Source of the DNA: JBBDYG01 sp040901765
GTDB taxonomy: Bacteria; Planctomycetota; Planctomycetia; Pirellulales; Lacipirellulaceae
Direction: 5' to 3'
Assembly (NCBI GenBank): GCA_040901765.1
Contig: JBBDYG010000069.1
Location: 58,260 to 122,259 of the forward strand
DNA length: 64,000 bases
Shown here: positions 1-8,462 of the stretch, piece by piece
How positions within the stretch are numbered: the stretch's first letter is position 1
How the letters are laid out: each line of letters opens with the position of its first letter
Made by a program: the position numbers and the translations under genes
Notes under the pieces: model-generated
What the model was told of the DNA's origin: nothing
The model's database searches: none
What the model saw: the letters and a program-made list of their open reading frames with translations, nothing else

Positions 1-57
1 ACTAACTATCTGGTTCGCTAGCTTCAGGCCGGTCTGTTTCCGTCGAGTTTTCATTCT

Positions 58-948
58 ATGCGCGAGGTTGCTCTCTTGGGTCGATTAATCTTCCGTCTGC
101 GATTTTTGGCAATTGTGCTGGCCAACGTTTCCGCGATGGGGGTCGTCGCTAGGGCGTGCGACCTGTGTCGTGCCACCGGCTTGACCATGGCGCACGCGGA
201 CGAAAGTGTAAGTATCGACGTCCCGCCGCCTTCGCCGCAGGCGTTCTCCACCCAAGGGGGCATGTGGCCGCAACCGGGGGGGCGAAGCTCACCGGTCACC
301 ATCACCTACAGCTACAACAACTTGCTCGACGGTGGCCTGAAGCAGCGCAACGGCCAGCCGCTGCCCGTGAGAATCATCCGCGCGTCGGTTGAGGAAGCCT
401 TTAGCCTGTGGGCCGGCGTCGCCCCGCTGCATTTTGTTGAGGTCCCCGATCAGGGGACGTTTCCGGTGCCGCGCGGGGGATATCCGAACGGGCAGTTCGG
501 GCAGATTCGACTTAACCACGTCCATATCAATGGCCCCGACATTCCCGGCCAGCAGCCGATTGCCAAAGCGCAGGCCCATTTTCCCAGCACCGGCGGCAAC
601 CTCGGCGGGGATGTGTTTTTCGACCACAGCGATCCGTGGGAGGAGAGCGGCACACTCTCCACGCCCGACGTGTTGGGCGCCACGATTCACGAGCTAGGCC
701 ACTCGCTGGGCCTAGCTCATTCCACGCTGCCGCAAGCGAACATGTACTGGATCTTCACGCGCTTCCAAGGCCCGGGAACCGGCGCGGCACTCCACGCCGA
801 CGACATCGCCGGCATCCAGCAGGTTTACGGCCCGGGACAAGGCAGCGTCACCCCGCTCCTCGTCAGCGTGCCGGAGCCGACGGCATGGGTGTTGTTGAGC
901 TTAGCCCTTGCGGGCCTTCTGATGCGAACGGCAATGCTGAAAAGATAG
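58..948 (+). CDS. PEP-CTERM-anchored matrixin-like zinc metalloprotease
   Basis: The 296-residue product carries HELGHSLGLAHS near residues 217-228. This is the HExxHxxGxxH zinc site of metzincins, with three histidine ligands and the catalytic glutamate, and the fold region before it resembles matrixin/astacin-type peptidases. The first 40 residues contain a hydrophobic stretch consistent with export. The C-terminus shows VPEP, a hydrophobic segment and a basic end (MRTAMLKR), the PEP-CTERM layout recognised by exosortase/archaeosortase systems. A surface or matrix protease is inferred. No exosortase gene lies in the window. The start at 58 is the first ATG; a later start within the hydrophobic leader is possible. 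The next gene downstream is convergent and separated by a structured repeat. Confidence 0.85.
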   Translation: MREVALLGRLIFRLRFLAIVLANVSAMGVVARACDLCRATGLTMAHADESVSIDVPPPSPQAFSTQGGMWPQPGGRSSPVTITYSYNNLLDGGLKQRNGQPLPVRIIRASVEEAFSLWAGVAPLHFVEVPDQGTFPVPRGGYPNGQFGQIRLNHVHINGPDIPGQQPIAKAQAHFPSTGGNLGGDVFFDHSDPWEESGTLSTPDVLGATIHELGHSLGLAHSTLPQANMYWIFTRFQGPGTGAALHADDIAGIQQVYGPGQGSVTPLLVSVPEPTAWVLLSLALAGLLMRTAMLKR

Positions 949-1040
949 GACTCACGCGGAGGAGCGGAGGTCGCCAAGGACAAATCAAAGCAATAAGTAT
1001 CATTGCATCCGAATGGTTGGAAGGACTTCACCAAATCCTA

Positions 1041-1252
1041 AACGCCGAAGGCGTTGCGCCTGCCAGCCCAGGGTAGTCCGCCGCGGCGGACTACCCTGGG
1101 ATAACGGTTTGTACTGCCTGATCTACCCCAACGGGGTTGCATCGCCGGCAGGTAAGTGGTGCAACCCCTTCGGGGTAGGTGAACAATACTTGCCACGATA
1201 CCCAGGGTAGCTTCGCAACCCTGGGCTGGCAGGCGTAACCGCTTCGCGGTAA
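1041..1252. repeat. Family-1 structured repeat, head-to-head pair of units
   Basis: Two roughly 100-base units lie in opposite orientation (1041-1147 forward, 1158-1252 reverse). Each unit has three small palindromes in order: ACGCCGAAGGCGT-like, CCCAGGG...CCCTGGG with the variable tip between, and TACCCCAACGGGGTT. The same unit recurs at 12650, 13232 and 13461. This repeat accounts for most of the 354-base gap between the protease gene and the next gene. Confidence 0.85.
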
Positions 1253-1302
1253 AGACGCGCCTACGTGCTGATACGATAAGTCCGAAACAAACATTCTAAG
1301 CG

Positions 1303-2364
1303 TTAACTTAGGACGCGCAGCTTCTTTCGACACGCCAGCGCACCGATCAAGACCCACGCGCTAATCACAATCGCGGTTGGCTCGGGAACGGCCGCACTTC
1401 CACCGCTGCCCGAATTGCCGAACGCGGCCTTCCATTGATCGTAGTGGGCCGTGCCGATGAGGCCGCCAATGTCGTCGTTCGGAAGCGTATCGGTGGCCCC
1501 GACGTTATCCCGCCACACGGCGTAATCCGCCGCATTCACCGTGCCGTCTTCGTTGTAGTCGCCGATCAATTCCTCTGCTAGCGAAGCGGTGGCGATTAAG
1601 GTGCCCGTGAACTGAACTACGGGAGTGCCTCCCCCGTAAAAAAAGTTCATCGGCACCGTCAGCGTGATCTCATTGCCCGACACGGCATAGCTGGCCATGG
1701 AAGTGCAACTGTCGCCGTTCCCGTCATCATCTCTGCAGTTCAAACCATCTTGGCCGGTGGTGGACTGCCTTGATCCCCCTTCAAATTCTGGAAAGGCTGC
1801 CGAGCTTATGTTCCCGTCGAACCACCCCTGAGGAATCGTAATGGCGATGTCAATCGGATCGAATTCTCCGCCCGATACGGGCCGTGCAGTAGAATTGTAG
1901 GACAGGATCGTGTCGCGGACGGCGCCGTAGAAGGTTATGACTCCAGGTGAGTCGAGAACAAATCCGTAATTGGCAGGCATGGGGGTGCCGGGATTGGCGT
2001 CACCGGCTACGTTGGGGTCGCCCGCGTCACCGCCTCCTTCCTGAGGAAGCCAATTTCCGCTATTGGCCGCTACTGCGTTGGCCGAAACGAACGAGATGGT
2101 GGTTGGATTCATCACGTCGTCAACATCCACCGTCACCGTGCCACTGTAGGTCGTGGTCAAGCTCGTGCCCTCGGCATCTTGCGCGGTCATCGGCTGGCCC
2201 AAAGCGTTGACAAAAGGGGCCGCTAACAGCGAATTCGGTCCCTGAAGTTCAAACACAACTTGTACCGCGAAGCCACTGCGAACGGACAGAACGCAGGCCG
2301 CGGCAAGCAACCACGCGCAAGTTCGGCGTACTCGTACATCACTCAAAAATCCTAAACGATTCAT
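1303..2364 (-). CDS. PEP-CTERM protein with dockerin-like repeat
   Basis: A 353-residue exported protein. Residues 1-33 form a signal peptide (basic start, LLAAACVLSV core, Ala-Val region). The middle is a beta-rich domain that I do not recognise by function. Around residue 268 there is a dockerin-type calcium-loop segment (GDYNEDGTVNAADYAVWRDN, then a second half ending YDQWKAAFG). The C-terminus is VPEPTA, a hydrophobic helix and RKKLRVLS, a PEP-CTERM signal. An AAGGAG ribosome site lies about 8 bases before the ATG at 2364. The protein is a close paralog of the one at 6117-7184 and a distant one of 7312-8091. A structural or adhesive surface role is inference. Confidence 0.85.
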   Translation of the reverse strand: MNRLGFLSDVRVRRTCAWLLAAACVLSVRSGFAVQVVFELQGPNSLLAAPFVNALGQPMTAQDAEGTSLTTTYSGTVTVDVDDVMNPTTISFVSANAVAANSGNWLPQEGGGDAGDPNVAGDANPGTPMPANYGFVLDSPGVITFYGAVRDTILSYNSTARPVSGGEFDPIDIAITIPQGWFDGNISSAAFPEFEGGSRQSTTGQDGLNCRDDDGNGDSCTSMASYAVSGNEITLTVPMNFFYGGGTPVVQFTGTLIATASLAEELIGDYNEDGTVNAADYAVWRDNVGATDTLPNDDIGGLIGTAHYDQWKAAFGNSGSGGSAAVPEPTAIVISAWVLIGALACRKKLRVLS

Positions 2365-2428
2365 CGCATCTCTCCTTCGGCTCTAGCCGAATGTGTTGTG
2401 AAACCTTGCTGTAAAAAGCCAATGCTTG

Positions 2429-3763
2429 TCACTCCCGCCGCAACCCTGTCGACAGGTTGTACTTCAATGGCCCCTGGCGAAACGTGGCTTCGCCAAACAC
2501 CGCGACATGCCCCTTTTCGGATTTCGGCACGACGCCGACATACCCGCCGCCCTCGTCCGCACCCGAACGTTTAAGCTCGGTGGCCTTCCACTCGGCGTTG
2601 CGGAAATCCTTCGTGTCGGAGTGAGCCACCCACAACCGGGCCGATTCCGGCACAGGCTTGGCATCAAACTTCAGTCGAATCTGGCCATCGGCATCCTCAT
2701 ATGTCCAATCGACCTTGGGCGTCGGCTTGCCCGCGGCGACGTGTTGGGTAAACGCCGCCAACGTGATCAAAGCGCCCTCCCGGCCGTCGCCCAAGCTATG
2801 TCCCGCGTTGGGCACGTACCGCAGGTGCTTCGCGCCAACCAGATCATCCCAGAAAAGGTTCGTCGCGTCGACCGTCCAGTACCGATCGTTGGTGCCGTTG
2901 ATAATCAGCTTGGGAAGCGCGAGCTGGCTGCGGTAGGTGTAGGGATCCATCCATAGCCACAAGGGAATCTCGGGCTTGTCGAACATCACGTCCACCAAAC
3001 CCTTGCTGGTGTAATCGGCGATCTGCTCGCTGTACTCGCCCCAGGTCTCGAGCTGGTACTTCATCTGCGGACGGAAATTAAGGTGGTTGATCACGATCGG
3101 CGCGATCCCCGCCACGCGGTCATCCGCCACGGCGGTCAGCCAACTGGTCCAACCACGCTTCGAGCCGCCCGTGACGACGAATTTCTCGACATCGACGCCG
3201 TACTTCTCCTGGGCCAGATTCTCCACCGCGTTCATTGCGCTCACCGCGCTCTTGACCATCGGGAACAACAGCGGCCAGGTGGCGTCTTTGGTTTCGATAT
3301 ACCGCAGGAGCGTTTCCGTGATCAGGTCGTCCTCGACACGGTCGTCAAACAGCGGTTGATTCGGCACCTGATGCAAGATCGCGACCGGCGTCGCCGCAGC
3401 CTGCGCCAGCTTGACGCCCATCGCCATGTCTTCCTCGCTGGGCTGGCCGCCGGTCTTCCCGCCGGTGATAAACAGCAGCACCGTATTCTGATACCGCAAG
3501 TTGCTCGGCACATAGGCATACAGAGCGTGCTTCCACGGAATTCCCTGCCACGTTTGCGAAGTAAGCTCGAGCTTGTGAATGGTGCAGCCGTCGGCCTCGA
3601 CCGTCTCCTTCAGCTCGTACTTATAAGAATCGTCCGCCGCCGAGACGTAATCCTGCAAGGCGGTGGGAATCTTTTCCGTTGCCGTCTCCTTCGCCACTGC
3701 GCTGCGCACTGCAACGGCCGCGACGGCCGAAATAAAGAAAACGATTGCAAGAGAACGCATCAT
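2429..3763 (-). CDS. PhoPQ-activated pathogenicity-related protein (PqaA-like)
   Basis: The 444-residue protein matches the PhoPQ_related family, an alpha/beta-hydrolase-like group found in enterobacteria and widely in planctomycetes. The N-terminus is a signal peptide (MMRSLAIVFFISAVAAVAV). Family signatures visible are VAILHQVPNQPLF near residue 150, GGSKRGWTSW near 197-206 (nucleophile-elbow-like serine) and a later NGTNDRYWTVD and NAGHSLGDG, which carry the candidate acid and histidine of a triad. It is therefore probably a secreted hydrolase, but the substrate is unknown. AAGGA precedes two consecutive ATGs (3763 and 3760); either could start the protein. It has no obvious operon partner. 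Confidence 0.85.
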   Translation of the reverse strand: MMRSLAIVFFISAVAAVAVRSAVAKETATEKIPTALQDYVSAADDSYKYELKETVEADGCTIHKLELTSQTWQGIPWKHALYAYVPSNLRYQNTVLLFITGGKTGGQPSEEDMAMGVKLAQAAATPVAILHQVPNQPLFDDRVEDDLITETLLRYIETKDATWPLLFPMVKSAVSAMNAVENLAQEKYGVDVEKFVVTGGSKRGWTSWLTAVADDRVAGIAPIVINHLNFRPQMKYQLETWGEYSEQIADYTSKGLVDVMFDKPEIPLWLWMDPYTYRSQLALPKLIINGTNDRYWTVDATNLFWDDLVGAKHLRYVPNAGHSLGDGREGALITLAAFTQHVAAGKPTPKVDWTYEDADGQIRLKFDAKPVPESARLWVAHSDTKDFRNAEWKATELKRSGADEGGGYVGVVPKSEKGHVAVFGEATFRQGPLKYNLSTGLRRE

Positions 3764-3818
3764 AAAGTCCTTTGAATATCAGGATCGTTAGTATCTCACA
3801 TTGGAAAAATTCATTGCA

Positions 3819-3933
3819 CCACGGAGCCACGGAGAACACGGAGGAAGAAAGAGTCAAATGAACAGGAAAATACGGCTGACCAGAGCTTCGATCAATAAAA
3901 TTGCTTTTTCCGTGTACTCCGTGGCTCTGTGGT
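3819..3933. repeat. Word-repeat hairpin (CACGGAG type)
   Basis: Left arm 3819-3841 and right arm 3910-3933 are inverted copies that differ at about 2 of 24 positions. The arms are made of the repeated word CCACGGAG/CACGG, and the roughly 68-base spacer is AT-rich. It is one of at least eight elements of this style in the window. Confidence 0.8.
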
Positions 3934-3984
3934 AAACTGAGTTTTTCTTTCCGCTGCTCATTCATCTTGCCCGTTGCGGCGGAA

Positions 3985-4066
3985 TTAAAGGGGTCAGGAA
4001 CCAATTTGCGAAAGTTGCCTGTGCTGTCACATTCCCGTCGAGAGAATTGGTTCCTGACACCTTTAA
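3985..4066. repeat. Inverted repeat, GGTCAGGAACC type
   Basis: Bases 3985-4005 (TTAAAGGGGTCAGGAACC followed by AAT) and 4045-4066 are inverted copies with one mismatch around a spacer of about 40 bases. No coding sequence lies inside. It could be a very small non-autonomous element or a stable transcript hairpin. Confidence 0.75.
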
Positions 4067-4078
4067 ACAAGAAATTTG

Positions 4079-4162
4079 AACAGGAGGAAACAGAGGGAAC
4101 AGAGAAACGTATGGCTATATTCTTTGGTCTTCTTTCTCTGTTTTCTCAGTTTCCTCCTGTTA
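4079..4162. repeat. Word-repeat hairpin (AGGAGGAAACAGAG type)
   Basis: Left arm 4079-4107 and right arm 4134-4162 are inverted copies that match at about 26 of 29 positions, around a 26-base spacer. The arm is A/G-rich on one strand and C/T-rich on the other, built from AGGAAACAGAG-like words. Similar single-arm wording occurs at 45340-45365. Confidence 0.8.
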
Positions 4163-4221
4163 AATCCTTTGGTTGCGGCCTTACGGCCGCGCTGTGGTAA
4201 TCTGATTTTTTCTTATCGTTA

Positions 4222-4563
4222 CTAATCCATCTTGCCCGTTGCGGCCCGAATTTTTTCGATGGCTTCGCTGGCGTTCTGGCGGACCTTTGGGTGGGGGTCG
4301 TCCTTGGCAATCTTCTCCAATTCATCGACCGCGTCCGCCGCGAGCGCGCCCATGTTGCCAAGGTTGAACGCGGCAATCCCGCGGATGCGAAAATTCCCGT
4401 CCTTTAAGCTGTCCACCTGCGACTGTGGATCGAGCAGCCAAGGCGCCTTCGCCGGATCCGTGGGCGGCGGCGGGGTGTGCTCGCAACCCCCGATTATTCC
4501 TAGCACCAGGATCAATCCTCCCGCGAATCGGCGAGGAACGGTTACTCGTTCAAGTCGAACCAA
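4222..4563 (-). CDS. small HEAT-repeat lipoprotein
   Basis: From the chosen TTG start the product has 113 residues: a basic start, hydrophobic LILVLGIIGGC ending in a plausible lipobox cysteine, a Pro-rich linker, then one to two HEAT-like helical repeats (IRGIAAFNLGNMG..., PKVRQNASEAIEKIR). The TTG at 4563 is preferred because GGAGG lies 6 bases upstream and it gives a clean signal peptide; a GTG at 4605 would add 14 residues. A cell-envelope scaffold role is inferred from the fold only. The 3' end of this gene is duplicated about 265 bases downstream. Confidence 0.7.
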   Translation of the reverse strand: MVRLERVTVPRRFAGGLILVLGIIGGCEHTPPPPTDPAKAPWLLDPQSQVDSLKDGNFRIRGIAAFNLGNMGALAADAVDELEKIAKDDPHPKVRQNASEAIEKIRAATGKMD

Positions 4564-4667
4564 CAAACACCTCCGCCATCCTGAAATTGCCAATTCGATC
4601 ACCACGCTCTGGCCTCGTTAAACCGCGAATCTCATCCGTGCCATCAGTGAAATCCGTGGTTCTCAAA

Positions 4668-5732
4668 TCACTCGCTAGAAATATCGCCGGCGGCGATCGT
4701 GGACCGCGCGCGGTAGGCTTCCATATCGATGCCTTCGTTAAGCAGCGTCACGGAGCCGTCCGCCATCAGGAAATTACACCCGCCCGGATGATCGCTGTGA
4801 AAGTTGGCCGCCGAATGCTTGCCCCCTTCGTAGCTTGCTTTGCAGTAATGATCGGGGTTCGTGTTTTGTGCGGCAATATCGGTCATGTATTGGATGAGAT
4901 CGATGAACGTGTCGGTCACGGGGTATTTGTTCATCGGTTCGACCGTATTGGCATAGATGCTTCCCTTCGGCCCAAGCACCCGAAAGTACTGGGTGCTGTT
5001 AGGCTCGCTCACCATCCAGCCAATCGAGGCCAGCGGAATCACTCCCAGCGGGTCGGGCACCAAGTCGGCCTGCGTACAACCGGCCAAGTGGCAAAGATTC
5101 CACTTCGGATCGCCGCTCGAATCCCCCATGGCGATCGTCTTGCTCGTGCCGTCGCTCATCTGCCGAATCGATGCGCCGAACGCCACGTTGAACATTCCTA
5201 GTTGCGACTTCCGCACGCGGCCCGGCTTCACGCCCGTTGCCGCGCAGAAGGCATCCGTGTAACCCATCGAGTACGCATACTCCGTGATAGCAAAGACCTT
5301 ATCGTCAACGACTTTCCCCACCAACTCGTCCGTGATTGGATTGAAAGAACCGGAGGAGGGGCACTTGAAGATGGAAATCACTGTCGAAGCGACGCCCGGC
5401 AACTGATTCTCCCATTGCTCGTTTTGATCGTAGAGGTCGTGCAGCGACGCCTCCTCGAAAAACGGCAGCAGCGACGTGTTGGCACTGGCGTAGACGTCGG
5501 TCGGCTTGCCCTTCATAACCGCCCCCGGTGGGAACGCCCCATGCGTGGCATGGTGGTTCTGCAGCGCGATGCCGAACTGCTTGAGGTTGCTCATGCACTC
5601 TGCCCGGCGGGCGGCCTCGCGGGCGGCTTGCACTGCCGGCAGTAAGAGAGCAATGAGGATGCCGATGATCGCAATCACGACCAGAAGTTCCACGAGCGTA
5701 AACGCCCGCGCCGAACGATGGCGAGTCACCAT
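4668..5732 (-). CDS. DUF1559 pseudopilin-like protein
   Basis: A 354-residue protein with a type IV pilin-like leader: FTLVELLVVIAIIGILIALLLPAVQAAREAARR, seen here as the short core FTLVELLVVIAIIGILIALL after ARA, with cleavage expected before F. The body is the DUF1559 (SBP_bac_10-like) domain that planctomycetes carry in many copies, and the family's C-terminal H-X9-DG motif is present (HPGGCNFLMADGSV near residue 325). The ATG at 5732 has GGAG 9 bases upstream; a GTG at 5747 is an alternative. Membrane-anchored and facing outward is expected; the function of the family is not established. Confidence 0.92.
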   Translation of the reverse strand: MVTRHRSARAFTLVELLVVIAIIGILIALLLPAVQAAREAARRAECMSNLKQFGIALQNHHATHGAFPPGAVMKGKPTDVYASANTSLLPFFEEASLHDLYDQNEQWENQLPGVASTVISIFKCPSSGSFNPITDELVGKVVDDKVFAITEYAYSMGYTDAFCAATGVKPGRVRKSQLGMFNVAFGASIRQMSDGTSKTIAMGDSSGDPKWNLCHLAGCTQADLVPDPLGVIPLASIGWMVSEPNSTQYFRVLGPKGSIYANTVEPMNKYPVTDTFIDLIQYMTDIAAQNTNPDHYCKASYEGGKHSAANFHSDHPGGCNFLMADGSVTLLNEGIDMEAYRARSTIAAGDISSE

Positions 5733-5764
5733 TTTTCCGTTCTCCACCGGCCCCTGCGGGTTTT

Positions 5765-6066
5765 ACCAAGCCGGAGGCTTGGCAGCTATTAGCCGGTGGT
5801 CGCGCAGCGCACCACCGGAAAGCGAACCACTCGCGCGCACGATCCCGGCAGGGATCGTAGCCAGCGCGGGATGATTGCAAATGGCCAAACAGACATTGCA
5901 AAAATGAGACGTCGCGACTTCAATTGGTTCCACATTTGGCAGTTTTTAATTTTCATCCGAATGATTGCTGGCACCCCTGCCAGGGTGCAAAATTTCTCGC
6001 GTCGAGTTACCGGTGGTGGCGCTAGCGCTTACCACCGGCTAATGGCTGCCATCCCTTCGGGATGAA
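5765..6066. repeat. Family-2 structured repeat, copy A
   Basis: The gap between the DUF1559 gene and the next PEP-CTERM gene is filled by a run of small palindromes: GCCGGAGGCTTGGC, CCGGTGGTCGCGCAGCGCACCACCGG, CGATCCCGGCAGGGATCG, GCACCCCTGCCAGGGTGC, CCGGTGGTGGCGC...ACCACCGG and CATCCCTTCGGGATG. The same set in the same order recurs at 40990-41200. No gene is visible inside. Confidence 0.85.
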
Positions 6067-6116
6067 ATCATGCGCAACAGCCACACTCGCTTGGCGTTCC
6101 AGTTTCGTCGTTAGCC

Positions 6117-7184
6117 CTATCGCATGCCGCGCCGAGCGAACCACAAGCCCAATAAACCAACCATGCATAACATCACGCTCGCCGGCTCGGGAACGGCTGC
6201 GGTTCCCGATCCGCTTCCTGAATTGCCGAAGGCGGCCTTCCACTGGTCGTAGTGTGCCGTGCCGATCACGCCGCCGATGTCGTCGTTTTCCAGCGCGTCG
6301 GTGGCCCCGACGTTATCCCGCCACACGGTGTAATCCGCCGCATTCACGGTGCCGTCATCATTGTAGTCGCCGATCAGCGGCTGCTCGAGCGACGCCGTGG
6401 CGACGAATGTCCCCGTGAACCCAACCTGGGGATCCCCTCCCTCGGCGAGAATAAAATCGAGCGGCAGCGTCAGTGTGATCGTGTTTCCCGAGACCGCATA
6501 GCTCCCCATCAAGCTGCCGCACCGGTTGGCGGTCCCCCCGGAGGCTTCATCCGTGCAATTCGTTCCCGTGGCGTCGGAAACGTCGTCCGTTGCGCCGCCT
6601 TCAAGGTCTGGGAAGGCCATCGAGCTGATGTTCGCATCGTAAGTGGCCTGCGGAAGCGTGATGCCGATGCCGAAGGGATCGAATTGGCCGGCCGTAATCG
6701 GCTTCGCCGCCGCATTGAGGGAGACAATCGTGTCGCGACTCGCCGCATAGAACAGGGCGACGCCCGGACCACCCAAGTCCAAGACAAACCCATAATTGGC
6801 GGGCATCGGCGTGCCGGGGTTGGCATCGCCAGAAACGTTGGGATCGCCTCCGTCGCCGCCGCCTACCTGAGGCAACCAATTACCGCTATTGGCCGCAACC
6901 GCGTTGGCCGAAAGGAACGTGATTGTGGTCGGAGCCAGCAAATTGTCCACATCCACCGTGATCGTGCCGCTATAGGTGGTGGTCAAGCTCGTGCCGCCGG
7001 GATCTTGGGCGGCCATCGGTAGACCCACTTCGTTGACAAACGGGGCTGCCAAGAGTGAATTCGGCCCCTGCAATTGAAACACAACTTGCTCCGCATCGCC
7101 GACGCGAACGGCAAGAATACATCCCACCGCAAGGAGCCACGCGAAAGCTCGCCGACCGCTCAAAACCGTTAATAAACGCCTCAT
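6117..7184 (-). CDS. PEP-CTERM protein with dockerin-like repeat, paralog of 1303-2364
   Basis: Starting at the ATG at 7184 (GGAG 7 bases upstream) the product has 355 residues. It aligns along its whole length with the protein at 1303-2364: shared segments include VVFQLQGPNSLLAAPFVN, TTTYSGTITVDVDN, ANAVAANSGNWLPQ and GTPMPANYGFVLD. A signal peptide opens it, a dockerin-like segment (GDYNDDGTVNAADYTVWRDN) lies near residue 276 and the end is VPEPASVM, a hydrophobic helix and ARRGMR. An upstream in-frame start at 7271 would add 29 residues with no signal-like character and is rejected. A role on the cell surface is inferred. Confidence 0.85.
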   Translation of the reverse strand: MRRLLTVLSGRRAFAWLLAVGCILAVRVGDAEQVVFQLQGPNSLLAAPFVNEVGLPMAAQDPGGTSLTTTYSGTITVDVDNLLAPTTITFLSANAVAANSGNWLPQVGGGDGGDPNVSGDANPGTPMPANYGFVLDLGGPGVALFYAASRDTIVSLNAAAKPITAGQFDPFGIGITLPQATYDANISSMAFPDLEGGATDDVSDATGTNCTDEASGGTANRCGSLMGSYAVSGNTITLTLPLDFILAEGGDPQVGFTGTFVATASLEQPLIGDYNDDGTVNAADYTVWRDNVGATDALENDDIGGVIGTAHYDQWKAAFGNSGSGSGTAAVPEPASVMLCMVGLLGLWFARRGMR

Positions 7185-7311
7185 CTCAATTCTCCGCCGG
7201 CAACAGCCGTGTTGTGTGAAAAACGGGAGAGCGAGGCACTTGCCATGCCTCGCCCCCCTTTGCATTCTCATCCGCTGAACGGAACCTCGAAGTCCGCGCT
7301 CCAGGAGCTTC

Positions 7312-8091
7312 TCACCGCTGGCGACGCGCGGCCATCGCCAAGCCCATCAGCATTGTACCAATCAGCACCATCGACGCCGGTTCCGGAACTAGCGCCGTGG
7401 CGACAAGCTGTCCGGAATAATTCGACGTCAAGTCGCCATCTACATAGGTGCCGCTAAATGGAATAATAAGGGTCGCGAGCGAGCCGACAACGGTGTAGCT
7501 ACTCGGCGCTCCGGCATTGGTCGTCGATACGCCAGCGAGATCCTCTGCACCCGGAGTAGATACGGGAGTGTTGAAGGCGAACGAACCAGTGGTAAACGTC
7601 AGGGTTTGATTGGAGGCGAACAAGCCTCCGACGACCGCTTCGGCGCCACTCGTCACGTCGAACACAACATTTCGCGCCGCGCCGACGGCGGAAGCTGCAC
7701 CAAGCGACACCCCAACACCGTAATTGGCGGGCTGGGGAACTCCGGGATTGCCGGGGGCGGGACCGCCGTCCGCCTGCGGTACCCAATTGCCACTAATCGC
7801 CGCCGTTGCGGAACTTCCTAAGGCCTGGATCGTCGTCGGTGCGAAAGGATTATCGACGTCGACGGTAATCAAGCCGCTATAGCTGGTGACATTACCGATG
7901 TCGGCACCCGACACCTGTGGGGCCAACGGAAGCTGGATCGCTCCAAATTGCACAAAGCCGGTGAGCGTGATCTGGCTCAGCGCAGGATCGATCGTAAAAT
8001 TGACCGCCGCCGCCCGTGCGTTGCTTGAGATAAGTAAAGAGGCAATTGCCGCCAGCAAAGTGGTGCAACGCCAAACAGATTTCGATTGCAT
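7312..8091 (-). CDS. PEP-CTERM protein, third divergent paralog
   Basis: The ATG at 8091 follows GGGAGGAG, a strong ribosome site, and gives 259 residues. A signal peptide ends near NARAAAVNF. The middle shares the motif YSGLITVDVDNPFAPTTIQ and the NWVPQ...PQPANYG block with the two larger PEP-CTERM proteins nearby, but the dockerin-like segment is missing. The C-terminus is VPEPASMV, a hydrophobic helix and AARRQR. It therefore looks like a short member of the same local family. Function unknown. An in-frame start 78 bases upstream is possible but has no ribosome site. Confidence 0.85.
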   Translation of the reverse strand: MQSKSVWRCTTLLAAIASLLISSNARAAAVNFTIDPALSQITLTGFVQFGAIQLPLAPQVSGADIGNVTSYSGLITVDVDNPFAPTTIQALGSSATAAISGNWVPQADGGPAPGNPGVPQPANYGVGVSLGAASAVGAARNVVFDVTSGAEAVVGGLFASNQTLTFTTGSFAFNTPVSTPGAEDLAGVSTTNAGAPSSYTVVGSLATLIIPFSGTYVDGDLTSNYSGQLVATALVPEPASMVLIGTMLMGLAMAARRQR

Positions 8092-8462
8092 TAGTTCTCC
8101 TCCCAGATGAAAATCACCGATTGAAAAAACGGATCGGGCGCACGAGTCCCGACCCTTGTCGTCAAACAAGTTCTAATTCACCGACAAGCACCGTCGAATT
8201 GTCAGTTTTGCCTCGCGATTCATCACTCTTTAGCCGAACTTGCAAGAGCCCGGTCGTTCCCAAGCGTTCGCCCCCAACTTTGGAATGTGATCGAGTCGCA
8301 GGTATTCCAGTACCTTTCAGTCTAACAAGGAACTCCGCTACTTTGTCTAGGAAGTTGGGGAAATTTTTCCCTAATTTTGCGTTAACGAGCAAATCCGCTA
8401 GAATTCTAGGGTCGCGGCCCGTAGAACGCGTTCCGGGAGAGGAAGCTCAATGACTCGTCTGG
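8092..8462. other. gene-free stretch of 371 bases
   Basis: No convincing reading frame, repeat or RNA was seen. The left part is the leader of the PEP-CTERM gene. The AT-rich part around 8340-8410 could hold promoter elements but I cannot assign one. Confidence 0.5.

Larger units (their letters stand above)
3925..4252. repeat. Direct repeat of about 62 bases, ends duplicated
   Basis: Bases 3925-3986 and 4191-4252 are imperfect direct copies: both run CTGTGGTAA, a T-rich stretch, then CATCTTGCCCGTTGCGGC and GAATT. The second copy is the real 3' end of the HEAT-repeat lipoprotein gene (its last codons and stop). The first copy is therefore a displaced fragment of that gene end. The 200 bases between them contain two further inverted repeats. 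Confidence 0.75.

Noticed and set aside
2426..2956. Plus-strand gene opposite the PqaA-like gene
   Set aside because: It is an antisense shadow of a conserved coding region, Arg-rich and without motifs.
4668..5732. True type IV pilin
   Set aside because: The leader is pilin-like, but the length and the H-X9-DG end identify DUF1559.
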